Part shown: positions 1 through 12,134 of the stretch, one piece after another
How positions within the stretch are numbered: the first letter of the stretch is position 1
Layout: each line of letters begins with the position of its first letter
Assembly: GCA_905250125.1 (NCBI GenBank)
Contig: CAJNOL010000074.1
Location: forward strand, 215,585-279,584
Reading direction: 5' to 3'
Length of the DNA: 64,000 nucleotides
DNA from: Rotaria sordida
Taxonomy: Eukaryota > Rotifera > Eurotatoria > Philodinida > Philodinidae
Notes under the pieces: generated by a model
What the model saw: the letters and a program-made list of their open reading frames with translations, nothing else
Told to the model about the DNA's origin: nothing
The model's database searches: none
Position numbers and translations under genes: made by a program

Positions 1-1374
1 GTTTGTTAATATTCGTCTAAATATTCGAAGAATATTTTGGCGAATAAAAAGAAATCGTTTCATCAATGATGAGGGTCGTCTCTAAGTGACAGTAAGAAAA
101 AAAACAAGACGAATGGTATTCCAGTTTGACGTAACTGAGAAATAGAATGCAAACTTTCGAATAACAATTATCGAATAATCGATATGACTTTAGAGAACGA
201 ATTATCATTTATACGATTGAATATAAAAGTATTTTATTGATATTTTATTTACGCGATTTACTTGAATTCGTGGGTTCGCATTGAAAAAAAAAAGTAACCT
301 TTCGAACAATTAATTATTCACATTGAGAGACAAAATGAATATGAGACAGCGAAATTTATTGTTAGAAAAAAGCCTATTAATATATGTGAACATCTTGTTA
401 ATGAATCTGATCGATTGATGATATTATTCACAATTTCAAATTGATTGTCTATTATCAAATTTAATTGACAAATGTTATTTAAAAAATAATGATCTGTCTT
501 ACTTTAATTATATTCAAGTTTAAAAACAAACAAACTAATTTGACAAAACTAAACCTCATTCCAGATTTGTTTCAAAATAAATCAATCTGCTACTAAAGAT
601 TATCAAAGAGATAATATCAATTGAATATAATTATTTTTATCTCGTGTTTTATCAAATATTTTTTGAGTATTATGGTTTTCGAATCATTTGCCATTGAAAA
701 TATGAACTTTGAAATTGTACATAGAGAAAGGAACAAATATAAATATTATCTGTCATAGAATACAATTAATAAGTCAAGTTGATAATAAACAGGAAAACTA
801 AAAGTTAGTTGAGATATCATTTTTATCAATTTCTTTTTAAATTCCAAAAATACAGTGAAAAAGATTTTTTTGTTTTGAATTAATAAACAACGTAAACATA
901 GTTGAAGTATAGATTGACGAAGTCATTGAAGGAATCCACACCCTAATTTATTCCGAAGGAAAAGAAAATTTATTCGAATCATTTTCAAGTTAGACAAATT
1001 TATTTAAAATAATCAATCAAATGGACGACGCTGAAATGATCTCGGAAAAAATAGGGAAATTGATCTCGGAGTGCTAAATTAGTCCAAAAAATGACGAAAT
1101 TGATCTCGTTTTTTTCTGAGTACGAATTATGAGGAAATGATCTCGGAGAAAACCTTATTAACTTTGAATCAACAAAATTAGAGGAAAAGATCTCGGTTGG
1201 ATATGATAAAAAGAAAATGGTAATATAGTGTCCCACTTTATGTGTTTACTGATAAACAGAGAATAGTATTATAACGAAATACAATAATTTTATATTTATT
1301 ACTATCCAATACAAAAAATATAAGAAAAGGTGTATAAAAAATCAGTCCTTCGACAATGAGTATTTAACCTTTTT
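1..1374. other. Gene-free AT-rich stretch with subterminal-type repeats
   Basis: No coding exon with plausible splice sites or conserved motif was found. The only structure is a cluster of five same-orientation GATCTCG(G) octamers starting at 1038, 1062, 1102, 1139 and 1189. They lie just 3' of the decayed SWIM transposase fragment and are matched by inverted copies on its other side (1884-1891 and 1934-1940). The open frame at 1000-1236 (-) is created by this repeat and is not considered a gene. Confidence 0.5.
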
Positions 1375-1837
1375 TTCTCCGTCCTTTCCCATTTCTTTTA
1401 CTAATTAACTGTGGAGTTGTTCGAACTCCCCAGATCATCCTTAGACCTGTTGAATAGATACATGAATGTTGCTTCAGATTAAATTTATACGAACAGAATA
1501 TTGGATGTAACGTGTTAGAAAAATTTTAAATTCATGCTGAATTCAACTAGTGTTTAAAATGATCATACGATAACCAAGACATTGAATAAAAATAATGCAC
1601 CCAAGCGCAAGTAGTCAATTGAGACTCTGCTGCTGGAACCACAAATGTAAATGCATCTGATTGTAATATTTCGCTTCTATCAACTTTATGAGTCCAATCA
1701 TAAGCTTTAATATTCAGATCAGCATCCATGTTTAAATGTATTTGAAACGGATGTTGTACTATATTCATTGACCAATCGCTCAACATGTCGTCAGATAAAT
1801 CATTTTTACTGTCCTGCTCATTCTTTCTATTCATCAT
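1375..1837 (-). pseudogene. Decayed MULE-type transposase fragment (SWIM region)
   Basis: The translated minus strand aligns by eye, block for block, with the second copy at 63231-63801. Shared blocks are ML-x-DWS, AY-x-W-x4-DR, a FVVP/YVVP block followed by Q(L/M)T, and W-L-(S/T) near the end. After a stop at 1547 the similarity continues in another frame to about 1375 as a basic tail containing GVRTTPQLISKRNGKGR, the usual C-terminal tail after a SWIM zinc finger. The two canonical SWIM cysteines are not cleanly preserved. SWIM domains bind zinc (CxCxnCxH) and are typical of Mutator-like (MULE) transposases. Nothing of the DDE catalytic region was found upstream, so this is a dead 3' fragment. 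Inverted GATCTCGG repeats flank it on both sides. Confidence 0.7.
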
Positions 1838-3089
1838 ATGGACTGCTTTCTATATAACTATATATGCATATATATGAAAAAAACCGAGATCTTTTTCTCT
1901 AATTTACACCCTTCTCTATTAATGAGCTTTTTTCCGAGATAAATTCCATTTTTTCCCAATCAAATTATTCAAGAAATTTTCTTTCATTTATAAATTAATT
2001 TATCTTTGAATTTTTCCATTTATTTTTCTAAATAAATAATTTATATTCTTTTTTCTTTTTATAGAAATCGAAACTTACTCGAATGAAATTCTTTGTTTAT
2101 CTCTATGTGATTTATATATATATATATATATATATTGATCACCGATAAATAATATGTGAAAAATATTCTTAGTAGTTCTTAATTTATTACCATGATGATT
2201 TCGTATATTGAGTAAAGCCATTTTATCTTTTTAACATTTTCATTGTTTTATCATACGAATCAGAGATAAAACATATATCGATGGACAGATACTGTATTAT
2301 CTATAGATTTCAAAAAAATGATTGCAAGAAAGATCGATTTGATAGTCTCAGTTCAATGGTGGAAAATTTTACATGGATTCTATTCGAAAAAATAAACAAT
2401 ACTTTATTAAATTAACAATAGAAAAAATGGTGTTGTTCTTTCAATAGTGATTGATTTTAGTTTGATGTAAAAAATAAAGTAGAAAGATCTACGAAATTTT
2501 TTTTATATCTGTTTCATTTTGTTTTTATTTCGATTCATATTCTAATAAAGACAAATATTATTAAGATTTTCCTAGTTTTATTTTATTTTGTTTCATGTTT
2601 AATAAAACATATTTTTCTCTCTAGATGTTGTAAACTGTAAACTAGTTAGGTAATTTGTAATGCATAATTAATAATAATTTTTAAAAAGATAAATAAATAT
2701 TGATTATCTTAATAGAAATAAAATTCACAATAAAATAAATATAAAATAAATTAGATTTATTTAAATGAAAATACAATCTTATTTATCAATCATAATTTAA
2801 CAAAAAAATTTCATTCTATTCGATTTGACAATTCGAAAGAATTATTAAAAAAAAAAAGGTCAATCTTAATATCTATGAGATAAATCAATATAATAGAAAA
2901 ATAATTATGTTTAGGAATTGTTGTTAAAAAAATTTTGAATTGCTAAAAATAATAAAATGAAATCTTGTTTAAGTTATTTAATTAGTTAAATTGGTCTTAT
3001 TTAATGAATTAAAATCGAATTATTTAAATGATTAAAATTGAATAAAAAAGATAAAAAAATCTAATAAAGTAAAAAAAAAAAAGAACGAA
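1838..3089. other. Gene-free AT-rich DNA with TA microsatellite
   Basis: Strongly AT-rich intergenic sequence between the transposase remnant and the 3' end of the RBR ligase gene. It contains a (TA)n run at about 2112-2135 and two inverted CCGAGAT copies at 1884 and 1934 that pair with the repeats at 1038-1196. No exon or RNA gene was recognised. Confidence 0.5.
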
Positions 3090-6000
3090 TCACAGTTGAT
3101 TAGCTTCTTCTTGCGGTACCATAATAAGTTTAAAAACATGTTGTTGTTGTTGAAGGAATTGATTTTCTCTTGAATGATCTAATGTTGCTTGTTGTTCACA
3201 TTTTTCACAATATGTTAATGATGGACAATGAACACAATCAAAACGAATTCCAACAACATCATTTTGACAATGATCACATCTAAATCAAATCAATTTGTTC
3301 TATCTTCAAAAAAATGTTTCAAATGAAAACTAACTTAACACCATTATGATGAACAACAGGATTTTCTGGTTTGGGAAGATCAAGAATAACTTGTTTTGGT
3401 TGAGGTGTAGCTGCTGCGTTATATTGTTGTGCTTGTGCCCAATTAAATTTAGCTCCACAACCCGATTGAAGATTTCCACCATGTGCATCTTGTCCACATA
3501 CCATTGAATCACAACCTTCAAGACGTTGAACAACACGTTTACATTGTGGACAAAGACGACAATTATCAGCTTTATATTTTTCATCATTCATTAATTCATC
3601 ATAACGACGACGTAAATCACGATTTCGATTTTCATTTTCATTATTTTGACGATTATAATCAGATAATTGTGTTGCATATGCAGCATCTTGTTGAGCTCTC
3701 ATTGTTAAATAACGACCACGTTCTTATTAAGAATTTAAAAAAAAAACGAAATTTAAAAAAAATAAAAAAGAGCAAAACTCGAACCTGTTTGACACCAAAA
3801 AAACCATCGTTGAGTTATTTGTGGAAGTTGTTGACATGTTGTACGATAATGATATTGTTGATTACAAAGTGAACAAAATTCTTTATTACAAATTGGACAA
3901 GTTACTCGAAAACGTTCATTTGGATCAGCAGCTTCAGCTATCCATAGACAATTTTGATTTGGACATTTAATTATACCACGAGTACGACTTGAATATGCAT
4001 CAAATGTTTTTTTTATTTGATAATCTCGAATTTTTTTTAATTCATCATTCGAAATTCGAAGTTGATTAAGTTCACCCTCTCGTAATGGATTTGTACAAAG
4101 TGCGCATGTTAAAATTTCTCCATTATTCATTTTTGTTTTACATGATTCATAATAACATGAATAACATAATTTATGATTATCAGAACAATCAAATACATAT
4201 ATATCATCATATGGACATGATTCCATACAAACATCACAATCTCGTGTTGCCATTTCATATGGAAATATTGATCCTATATTCAAATTTTTAAATATATTTC
4301 AATATAATTTTGAAAAAATTAATTACCGAATATAGCAAGAGCATCAATTATCGACCAAGGATCCATATTTGAATGACTATTTTTACTTTGTTGATCAATA
4401 AAATGACGAATTTGATTTTTTGTAAATGGATATTTTGTTTTATTTAAAATAAAATTCGTTAATTTTTCATTATATGATGTTTTATCATGTCGACATTCGC
4501 TTGCATGAATTTCTAATTGTTTAAATGGATATGGTAATTGACAATATTCACAAGGTATAAGATCATCACATGATTCAACATGTTCATCAAAATCTTCACA
4601 TTGATTTAAATCAATATAAAAACGACATTTAGAACAATGTGGTCTTTGTTGACCTTTAACAAGTTTTAAAAGTCGATCAGAAATACGTCGTTCAAGTGGT
4701 ATTAATGATATATCATATCGAGAAAATTCATAATCACATAAACTTTTATGACATACTGGTGCTTGACCATTTCGAGCAAATTCTTCCATTGAACGTTGAA
4801 GACATACTAAACAATGATTATGATGAGAATGACAATTTATTTCTCTATATAAACCATCTTGTTTATTTATTGGACGATTACTAAATATATATTTTATTTT
4901 TAATATTACTTATTATTATTATTATTATTTACCATGTTAAACATTTAAGATTTGTTCTTGTTGATGAAGTTGATAATTGATTATCTGTTTGAGCTACACA
5001 TGCTAATACATGAGATTCATATTCAGATAAATCAATGGGTTTAAAACAAATAATACAATCTTTTTTTTGTTTTGTATTTATATTAGATGAATTTTTATCA
5101 TGCTAAACAGATGTATTTTTTTTTACAAAAAATTTTATAATTATTAACAAAATGATAAATATTACTTTTTCAATAGAATTTAATCTTGTTCTATGATCAT
5201 TTTCATTTAAATTCTTCATTGAAGATGATGATGATGATGATGATGATGAACATGATGCAACATGTTTAACATATTCATATTCAGGAATAGAATTCGAACA
5301 TATTCTACAACGTTTTTTGTTATTTGTCTAAAAATTATTTTAATTATTTAAAAAGAAAAAAATTCTTATTAAAAATAAAAACTTGTGTAGAAATTTTCTT
5401 ATTCTGCATCGTAGTATTTGGTTGTTCATACGAACATATTGAAATATGTTCTTCATATTCTAGTTCATTGATTAATTCAGAGCATAAAATACATTTTTTT
5501 TTCTGTTCAGTTTTTGAATTCGAATATGTTGACGAAATCTATAATTTAATTAAATATAATTAATTAAAAATAAACAAACACAAACTATTGAATCATTTCT
5601 TGAATATTGTAAATCATCATAAGAATTATCAATATTATTATTATTTGAACAAGATGCAACATGATCTTCATATTCGGATTGATCAATATCTTTCGAACAT
5701 AAAATACAACGTTTTCTTCTATTCATTTTTGAATTTGTTCCTTTTTCAATCTTTCGTTCCATCTATTTGTTTTTAAAATAAAATATAAAAATAAGAATTA
5801 AAAAAAAATATATATTTATTTTTTAACTTCGATTTCAAGTCGAACTTATTTTTGCTATTTTATATTAATTTTAACTATTAAAATATCTCAAACTAATCCA
5901 TTTTATGTTCTATAACAAGTCTAATTATTCGTTTTAGAACTATTCAACAATTTTTTCGTATATAATCAATAATAACAACAACAATTATTTATGATTTATA

Positions 6001-7280
6001 TTGAAAATTACTTGTATTGAAGTGTTTTGTTTTTGATTGTATTTATTATTATTTGAATAATTGTCATTGTTTGAACAAGATGATATATGATTTTTATAAT
6101 CTGATTGATCGATATGTTGTAAACATGAAATACATTGTTTTGTTTGTTTTTTATTTGAATTAATTCTTTGATCTTGATCATTCTAATTATTTAAAATAAT
6201 AATTAAATATTATACTTAAAAAAAAATCAAACTTGTGAAGTAAATAATGTTGAATATGGTTTTTCATTTGAATATTTGGTCGGTTTCATAAATGAAGATG
6301 TATTATCAATTGAACAAGATGCAACATGATCTTCATAATCTGATTGATCAATATCTTTCGAACATAAAACACAACGTTTTGTTCGTTTTTTCTTTAAAGT
6401 ATTTAGTTCTTTTACAGAATTTTTATCGATCTAATAATTTATAAATGAATAATTAATAAAACTTAAATTAAAAAAACATATTTACTTGTGACGAATATAT
6501 ATTCTCATTTGACTTTTTATTATGATTATCTGGTCGATTTTCATCAGCTGAACAATATGATACATGATCTTCATAGTCTGATTGATCAATATCTTTCGAA
6601 CATAAAATACAATATTTTGTTGGTTTTTTATTTGAGACAACTCTTTGATTATTTGTTTTCTAATTATTTAGAGAAAAAATAAATAGAAAACAAAAAAAAA
6701 AACAAGTAAAAATCAAAATATTACTTCTATTGAAGTGTTTTCTTGTTGAACGTCTTGATCATTTGAAGAATAACCATCGATTGAACAAGATGATATATGA
6801 TTCTCATAATCTGATTGATCAATATCTTTTGAACATAAAACACAATGTTTTTTTTGCTCGTTTTTTAAAGAAATCATCCCTATTGAGGCTTCTGTTAGAG
6901 TCTATTATGTATTATTTAAATATCAACTGAGTTAAAAAACAAAAATCAAATAAAACCTGTGTTGGCGTTGATGCTCTTGGTGTTGAGTATCCATTATCAT
7001 TATTCTCACATGATTGACAATGTGAATTTAATTCGTCGAGAATATTTCCACAATTGGGACAGTTTTTCTTGTTTGGTAATGTATCTTCTTGTTGATTACA
7101 GGTTGCAACATGTTGTGAATGTTGTTTAATAGGTATTTGTTTGTTACATAAGACACATAATTTATAGTCAGTTAATGATCGAGGTCGACAATTAAGTATA
7201 TGATGACGAATATGTTTATCAGATATAAGATCTTGACATGCTACACATCGACTATAACCGGGAAAATGACTTCTTTCCAT
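3090..7280 (-). CDS. RING-between-RING (RBR) E3 ubiquitin ligase with C2HC-finger array and ZZ finger
   Basis: Thirteen exons: 7280-6957, 6901-6725, 6659-6486, 6430-6233, 6182-6012, 5762-5586, 5538-5383, 5327-5166, 5102-4933, 4880-4327, 4273-3785, 3722-3335, 3279-3090; all junctions are GT-AG and the frame closes to 1109 residues. Exon 1 carries two C-x2-C-x11-H-x3-C fingers; exons 2-9 carry one each (e.g. CVLCSKDIDQSDYEDHVASC); exon 10 has more Cys/His clusters. Exon 11 gives RING1 (CDVC...) and the IBR; exon 12 gives RING2 with CPQC and the presumed catalytic Cys in the LEGCDSMVCG motif. The last exon gives a ZZ-type finger (CDHC...CVHC...CEKC). RBR ligases pass ubiquitin through a RING2 cysteine thioester. 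The C-x2-C-x11-H-x3-C spacing equals that of UBZ4 ubiquitin-binding fingers, but the Asp usually seen between His and the last Cys is mostly missing, so ubiquitin binding is only inferred. Exact orthologue unknown. Confidence 0.88.
5166..6901 (-). repeat. Tandemly duplicated single-finger exons of the RBR gene
   Basis: Seven consecutive exons (6901-6725, 6659-6486, 6430-6233, 6182-6012, 5762-5586, 5538-5383, 5327-5166) each contain one C-x2-C-x11-H-x3-C finger. All start and end in phase 0 and are 52-66 codons long; exon 9 (5102-4933) is an eighth that ends in another phase. The core KDIDQSDYEDH is almost unchanged between the copies from exons 2, 3 and 4, while linkers rich in Asn, Ser and Lys have diverged. 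Symmetric phase means any of these exons can be gained, lost or skipped without a frameshift. The intron at 5763-6011 is 249 bp, longer than the roughly 50-70 bp of its neighbours. Confidence 0.85.
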
Positions 7281-7724
7281 AAATAATTATTGTAAATAAT
7301 TTAAACGATTGAAAATTTTAATTGTTTTAATAAAATAAATTTAATACTGAAAGAATTAAAATAACGATAAAAATATTTATTGTTTTCTTTTTATTTGGAT
7401 TTCAAATGGGTGATGCAAGTAGGAAAAAAGTCAATCGATGAATGACTGAATGAATGATAAATATCTTAACAGCCACTGGTTCTCAGTCGATGACAAACTA
7501 ACTTATACATCGAAGATGTCGCATATTTATTATAATTTTTTAAAAATAATATTGATTTGATTTAATTCATATTCATATTGTATTCAATTAAAAATAAAAA
7601 TCATTGTTTTTCTGAAAAATAAAATATTTATCGAAGAATTGATATATACAACAAGACTTTTGAGATTGATTCAATTGAATCGAAATTGATTTTTCTCGAA
7701 TCTTAATTTAATTTTTTCTAAATA

Positions 7725-8297
7725 CAAGGTGGCGCAAAAATCACTTTACCGAAAAACAAAAATTTGGATATCTCCACTAGGGTTCGAGCAAACGAACTGA
7801 TTTTTTTATCAATGATAAAGGCATCCTTAAGCTTTATATTCATAAAGACATACCTAGAGAGATCCTTTGTTAAGTATCACTATTGATCTCAACAAAAAAT
7901 TTTTTACTTTCTCATAGCTAGGATAAAAAAACAATATACTTAGCAAAAGATCTCTTTAGGCATATTTTTATGAATATAAAGCTTGACGATGCCTCTATCA
8001 TTGATAAAAAAATCAACTCGTTTGCTCGAGCTATACTGGAGATATTCAATTTTTTTCAGTAAAGCGGCTTTCGCAACATCCTGTATATTGTTTTTTTCAT
8101 CCTATCTGTGATAAAGTAAAATTTTTTTGTTAAGGTCAATAGTGATACTTAACAAAAGGATCTCTCTAGGCATGTCTTTATGAATATAAAGCTTAAGCTT
8201 GCCTCTATCATTGATAAAAAAGTCAGCTCGTTTGTTTGAACCCTAGTGGAGATATCCAATTTTTGTTTTTCGGTAAAGTGACTTATGTGCCACCCTG
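7725..8297. mobile_element. Foldback/MITE element with 214-bp inverted arms and a nested third arm
   Basis: Left arm 7725-7938 and right arm 8084-8297 are inverted copies of each other. The ends read CAAGGTGGCGCAAAA and, inverted, CAGGGTGGCACATAAG. A TA dinucleotide flanks each end (7723-7724 and 8298-8299), as expected for Tc1/mariner-type target duplication. The loop 7939-8083 is itself a shortened, more diverged copy of the right arm and also ends in CTG followed by TA (8081-8085). No transposase coding is present, so the element would be non-autonomous. It lies upstream of the RBR gene. Superfamily assignment is inferred from the TA flanks only. Confidence 0.75.
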
Positions 8298-9800
8298 TAT
8301 AAATCTATATTCAACTAAATTCTATATTGATTCGGTTGAGAGTTCGTTTAAAATGATGATCTACACAGGTAAGATAGAGCCTAAAGAATATTTTCTTTTT
8401 TTCAAAACTCACCATAGAAAACTTATTCTTTAACAATCAAATAGTTTTATCTGATGTTTAGGTTTTTTTTTGTTTTTTGATAATGTCTATAACGTCGTTG
8501 ACGTATAAAAGATCAGAAAATGAATTCAATGTAACAGATATTATTTTGTCAATAAAACCCGTATTAGATATACAATCAATTAATGAACAAAGATAATATA
8601 ACGTTTTTTATTTACTTACAGATGACAAGAGAAAGACAATATATTATTGAAGATAAATAGTAAAAAGTGATTTAGTAATAAATTAGAACTTTTATAAGAC
8701 TAGTCTAGTAAATAAGAAACAAATGTCAGTTATCGACTGACTTATATAATTGTTATTGTGTCTAAAAGTAGTTTATCATTTGTTTTCAATTGATAATTTT
8801 GTTAATGTTGTTTATGCTTGTCGTGTGAGATTTAAATAGATTTAACCTATAGTTTATCTGTTACTAGAATCAGGACTGATTTTCTGATGGACTTCTATAG
8901 ATAATTCTATGAGATGTTAATAGAAAAAAAAACATAAAGTTCTCTTTAATTGTCTACTATCGAAAGAAAAATATTTCTAAAGATCAAACAAAGGCATTAG
9001 ATGAAGACAAACAAGAACGACTAATAGTCTATTCATAAAAAAAAGTTTCACATTGCAACGGATCACTTTCTTATATTGTGTTTTTATTCAATAAAAACGA
9101 CAAATTCATATGTTTACAATGGTTATGTCGAAGTTAAATAGGTGTTAACATTATTTTAATATTTATTCTCTATGATATAAATAGATTTATTTATAATTAA
9201 ATAATAAATAAATCGAAGTTACTTAACTACTAGTTTACTGACAAAAGAGTTGCTATATGAATGATTTGATATTAAAAATGTTATCTCATTATTTGATGAT
9301 GAAACTTCTCAATAGACATGTGTTTATATCTATTCGATTTTATTTATATTAAACAACTAGTTTATATAGAGTTTAGTATCGTTTCTTTTTTTTTATTTAG
9401 TCATAAATAATATAATCGAACAGATGATAATTGACTGTAATTATCAAGAATTTGTTTTTTTAAATTTTTCTTAAAACTAAATATTCAATATTGAATGTTT
9501 CATTTTTTTTTGTTTTACTATTTAAATTGAAATAAATGAAATATTGAATGATTTAAATAAATTTATATTATTGATTATAAATTCATTGAATTCAATAATG
9601 AACTCAATATGTAACTAAAGAGTTTTTTTTTATTCGTTTCTTTTTTATGTCGTAGATTTAAATGATAATGTATACATATATAAAAGTAAATATAATATAT
9701 AATGATTTCATATTGATATATACAATAAAATAATGTTTGTTAATGTAGGTGAAGGTTTGCAAAGAATAGTCCATATATAAATAATAACTAAAAATGATAA
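8298..9800. other. Gene-free intergenic region
   Basis: AT-rich DNA between the foldback element and the TM2 gene. No exon, RNA gene or strong repeat was recognised; it presumably includes the promoter of the downstream gene. Confidence 0.4.
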
Positions 9801-9878
9801 ATGATTATCATTTTTAAAATAGATTCGACGAACAAGAGAAGGAAAAAAAAGCACAACGTCTTACATAAAAAGTTGATA

Positions 9879-10304
9879 ATGATTGTATTAATGTATGTAT
9901 CTGTTTTAATATTAATGACAAGAGCTGAACAAAATTTCTCATTAAAATTATTAAATTCTTGTTCATCAAATTTATCTTGTATTCATGGAATATGTTATAC
10001 AGATCAAAATATATCATCATGTTTATGTGAACGTGGTTGGACATTATCTCAATCTCAACCTCAAATTTGTATTTATCAACAAAAATCAAAATTAGCTGCA
10101 TTTCTTCTATCATTTTTTGTTGGTGGATTTGGTGCTGATTGGTTTTATTTAAGTGTTGGAAATGGTGGTTATATTGCAGCTGGAGTTTTTAAAATGTTAA
10201 CTTTAGGTGGAATTGGAATTTGGTGGCTTGTTGATTGGATGAGAATATTAACAAATTCATTTCTTGATGGACAAGGTGTTGCTCTACTTGAATGGTCTCC
10301 ATGA
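9879..10304 (+). CDS. TM2 domain-containing membrane protein
   Basis: One uninterrupted frame; the open frame extends up to 9801, but the methionine at 9879 is preferred because it begins a hydrophobic signal peptide (MIVLMYVSVLILMTRA). This gives 141 residues. A short extracellular Cys-rich EGF-like stretch (about residues 25-62, six Cys) is followed by a TM2 module: a helix with LAAFLLSFFVGGFGADWFYL, then a second helix with LTLGGIGIWWLVDW. In TM2D proteins the link between the helices usually carries a DRF motif; here the equivalent is ADWF, so the arginine is replaced. Animal TM2D1-3 proteins are implicated in gamma-secretase/Notch-related biology, but which member this represents cannot be decided by eye. 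A different first exon joined near 9830 is possible. Confidence 0.75.
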   Translation: MIVLMYVSVLILMTRAEQNFSLKLLNSCSSNLSCIHGICYTDQNISSCLCERGWTLSQSQPQICIYQQKSKLAAFLLSFFVGGFGADWFYLSVGNGGYIAAGVFKMLTLGGIGIWWLVDWMRILTNSFLDGQGVALLEWSP

Positions 10305-10519
10305 AAATTAATTAAACGACAAAAAACTTTTCATTTTATTTTATTCGTTTTTCTTTTTTTTTTTGTATTGTATAACAAATGTTTGTGTTTGATCCAAGGT
10401 TATTATTTGTCTTAGAAACAAATGATTGATTTCGAACAGTTGCTAAAATAAATCGAACATATTTAAACGTGAAATAAAATGAATGAAAGTTGAACAAAAT
10501 TCATAGTAGAAAGAGAACA

Positions 10520-12134
10520 ATGAAGATGATTATGATCACTATCTTATCTATTTTACTTCTAAGTGAAGGTGTCGAGTTTTTTTTTAATCGATATCACATA
10601 AGGTATTTATTGTGTTGTTTTTTTTTTTGTTCAGCTCAATATATCGATGATCAATTGAATAATGATATAACATCAACAATGAATTCTTTTATTTTGACAA
10701 AACAAACAGAAAATGCATCAGTTAAAGATGAAGATAAAACTATATTAATAGAGTCATCAACTGAATACATATTTGATAAATTAAATCAAAATGAAACAAG
10801 TTCATCAATGAGTTTAAATCATTTAACCGATATTATAACATCAACAATCAATAGTGATACATCATTCTCAACATATATTCTATCATCTATCAATGATTTT
10901 CAATATACAACACATAGAAATGATATTTTATATAGAAAAGAACAATGGTTTAATTATAATCAAACAAATCAAAAAGATTCTTATGATTATTCGATATTTT
11001 GGAGAAAAATACATGGTAAAAAAAAGAACATTTTTTGTTTTTTCTTAAATAAAATTTGTCTATAAAAAACTAAAGATGAATCATTGGATAGTTCAACTTA
11101 TATACTAAAATCTGAAGGTGAATGTGTTGATCGTATGTGTTATGTTAAATTGAAATATAATGGTTCATTATCAAATAATAATGATGGTTGTTTATCATTT
11201 ATTCTTTGGACACGAGGTCAACCAGGTAAAAGTTTGTTTGTTTGTGTTTTTTGTTTAAATATATTATTGATTTTATTTTAGTTGGACAATTATGGATTGA
11301 AGAAGATGAAGAACAAGAAAATATTTCACAAAAAATTCAATTAACGAATTCAAGTTTACGTATTGAACATTCATTAAAACCAAAAACAAAAAATGTAAAG
11401 AATAAATTTTTATTAGGAAAACAAATTAAATAACTAATTTGAAAATTTCTAGTTATCAATTGATGCTCGAATATTATTTCGAAATTCGAATACTGATTCA
11501 ATAACTTTATCTAATTTAAATGTTAATTGGAAAGGATCTTGTCCAAAGCATCATTCAAGTAATCATTTTATATTTATTTATTTTATATCATTTATATATA
11601 TATATATATATATTCATAGTGACAGCATATCCCTATATAAATATCGATACATCGACATTAGAATATGAATTAACAACATTGACCAATTATGATTTATCTG
11701 AAACAAGTTTTTTACCAACAACTGATAGATTTGAAATAAGTGAAGATTATTTATTCATTGAATCATCAACAATTATATTTAATGAGAAATTAAAAAATCA
11801 ACGTTCATATTCATTAGTTAATCAATCGAATATTCGATGGATTTTAACATTAATTATATTATTTTGTTTATTTATTATTCTACTTTCATTTCTATATGGT
11901 TTATGGTCAATACAAGAATATTATCGTTTTACTTGGTATGTTCATTTTAATTATCCAATTCAATTAATTAGTCGACGATCAATTCATTCATCAACAAGAT
12001 CAGAATGTGAAATTGAAAGATTTTCCTCAATATCCAATGATATTTTTCATATAGATTATCAACAAGAGGATTTTGATAGTTTGACAATGAATAGTAGTCA
12101 ATCAATACCATCACCAACTCATGCTTATTTTTAA
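10520..12134 (+). CDS. Type I membrane protein, unrecognised (possible divergent MAM-like ectodomain)
   Basis: Six exons: 10520-10568, 10635-11015, 11076-11225, 11282-11394, 11453-11558, 11620-12134; phases close to 437 residues. Residues 1-16 form a signal peptide (MKMIMITILSILLLSE). Next is a Ser/Thr/Asn-rich stretch with many N-glycosylation sequons, then a compact region holding CVDRMCYVKLKY, GCLSF-x-LW and GQLWIEE and ending WKGSC. That order resembles the second half of a MAM domain (CLSFWY...G-x-L-x-V...C), but the match is weak and is inference only. One transmembrane helix (WILTLIILFCLFIILLSFLYG) and a cytoplasmic tail of roughly 80 residues close the protein. Start chosen at the ATG that begins the signal peptide. 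It lies 215 bp downstream of the TM2 gene on the same strand. Function unknown. Confidence 0.72.

Noticed and set aside
3330..3587. Open frames overlapping the RBR gene (3330-3587 -, 3483-3872 +, 4085-4291 +, 4696-4884 +)
   Set aside because: Shadows of the zinc-finger exons: low-complexity His/Asn/Tyr-rich translations without splice logic.
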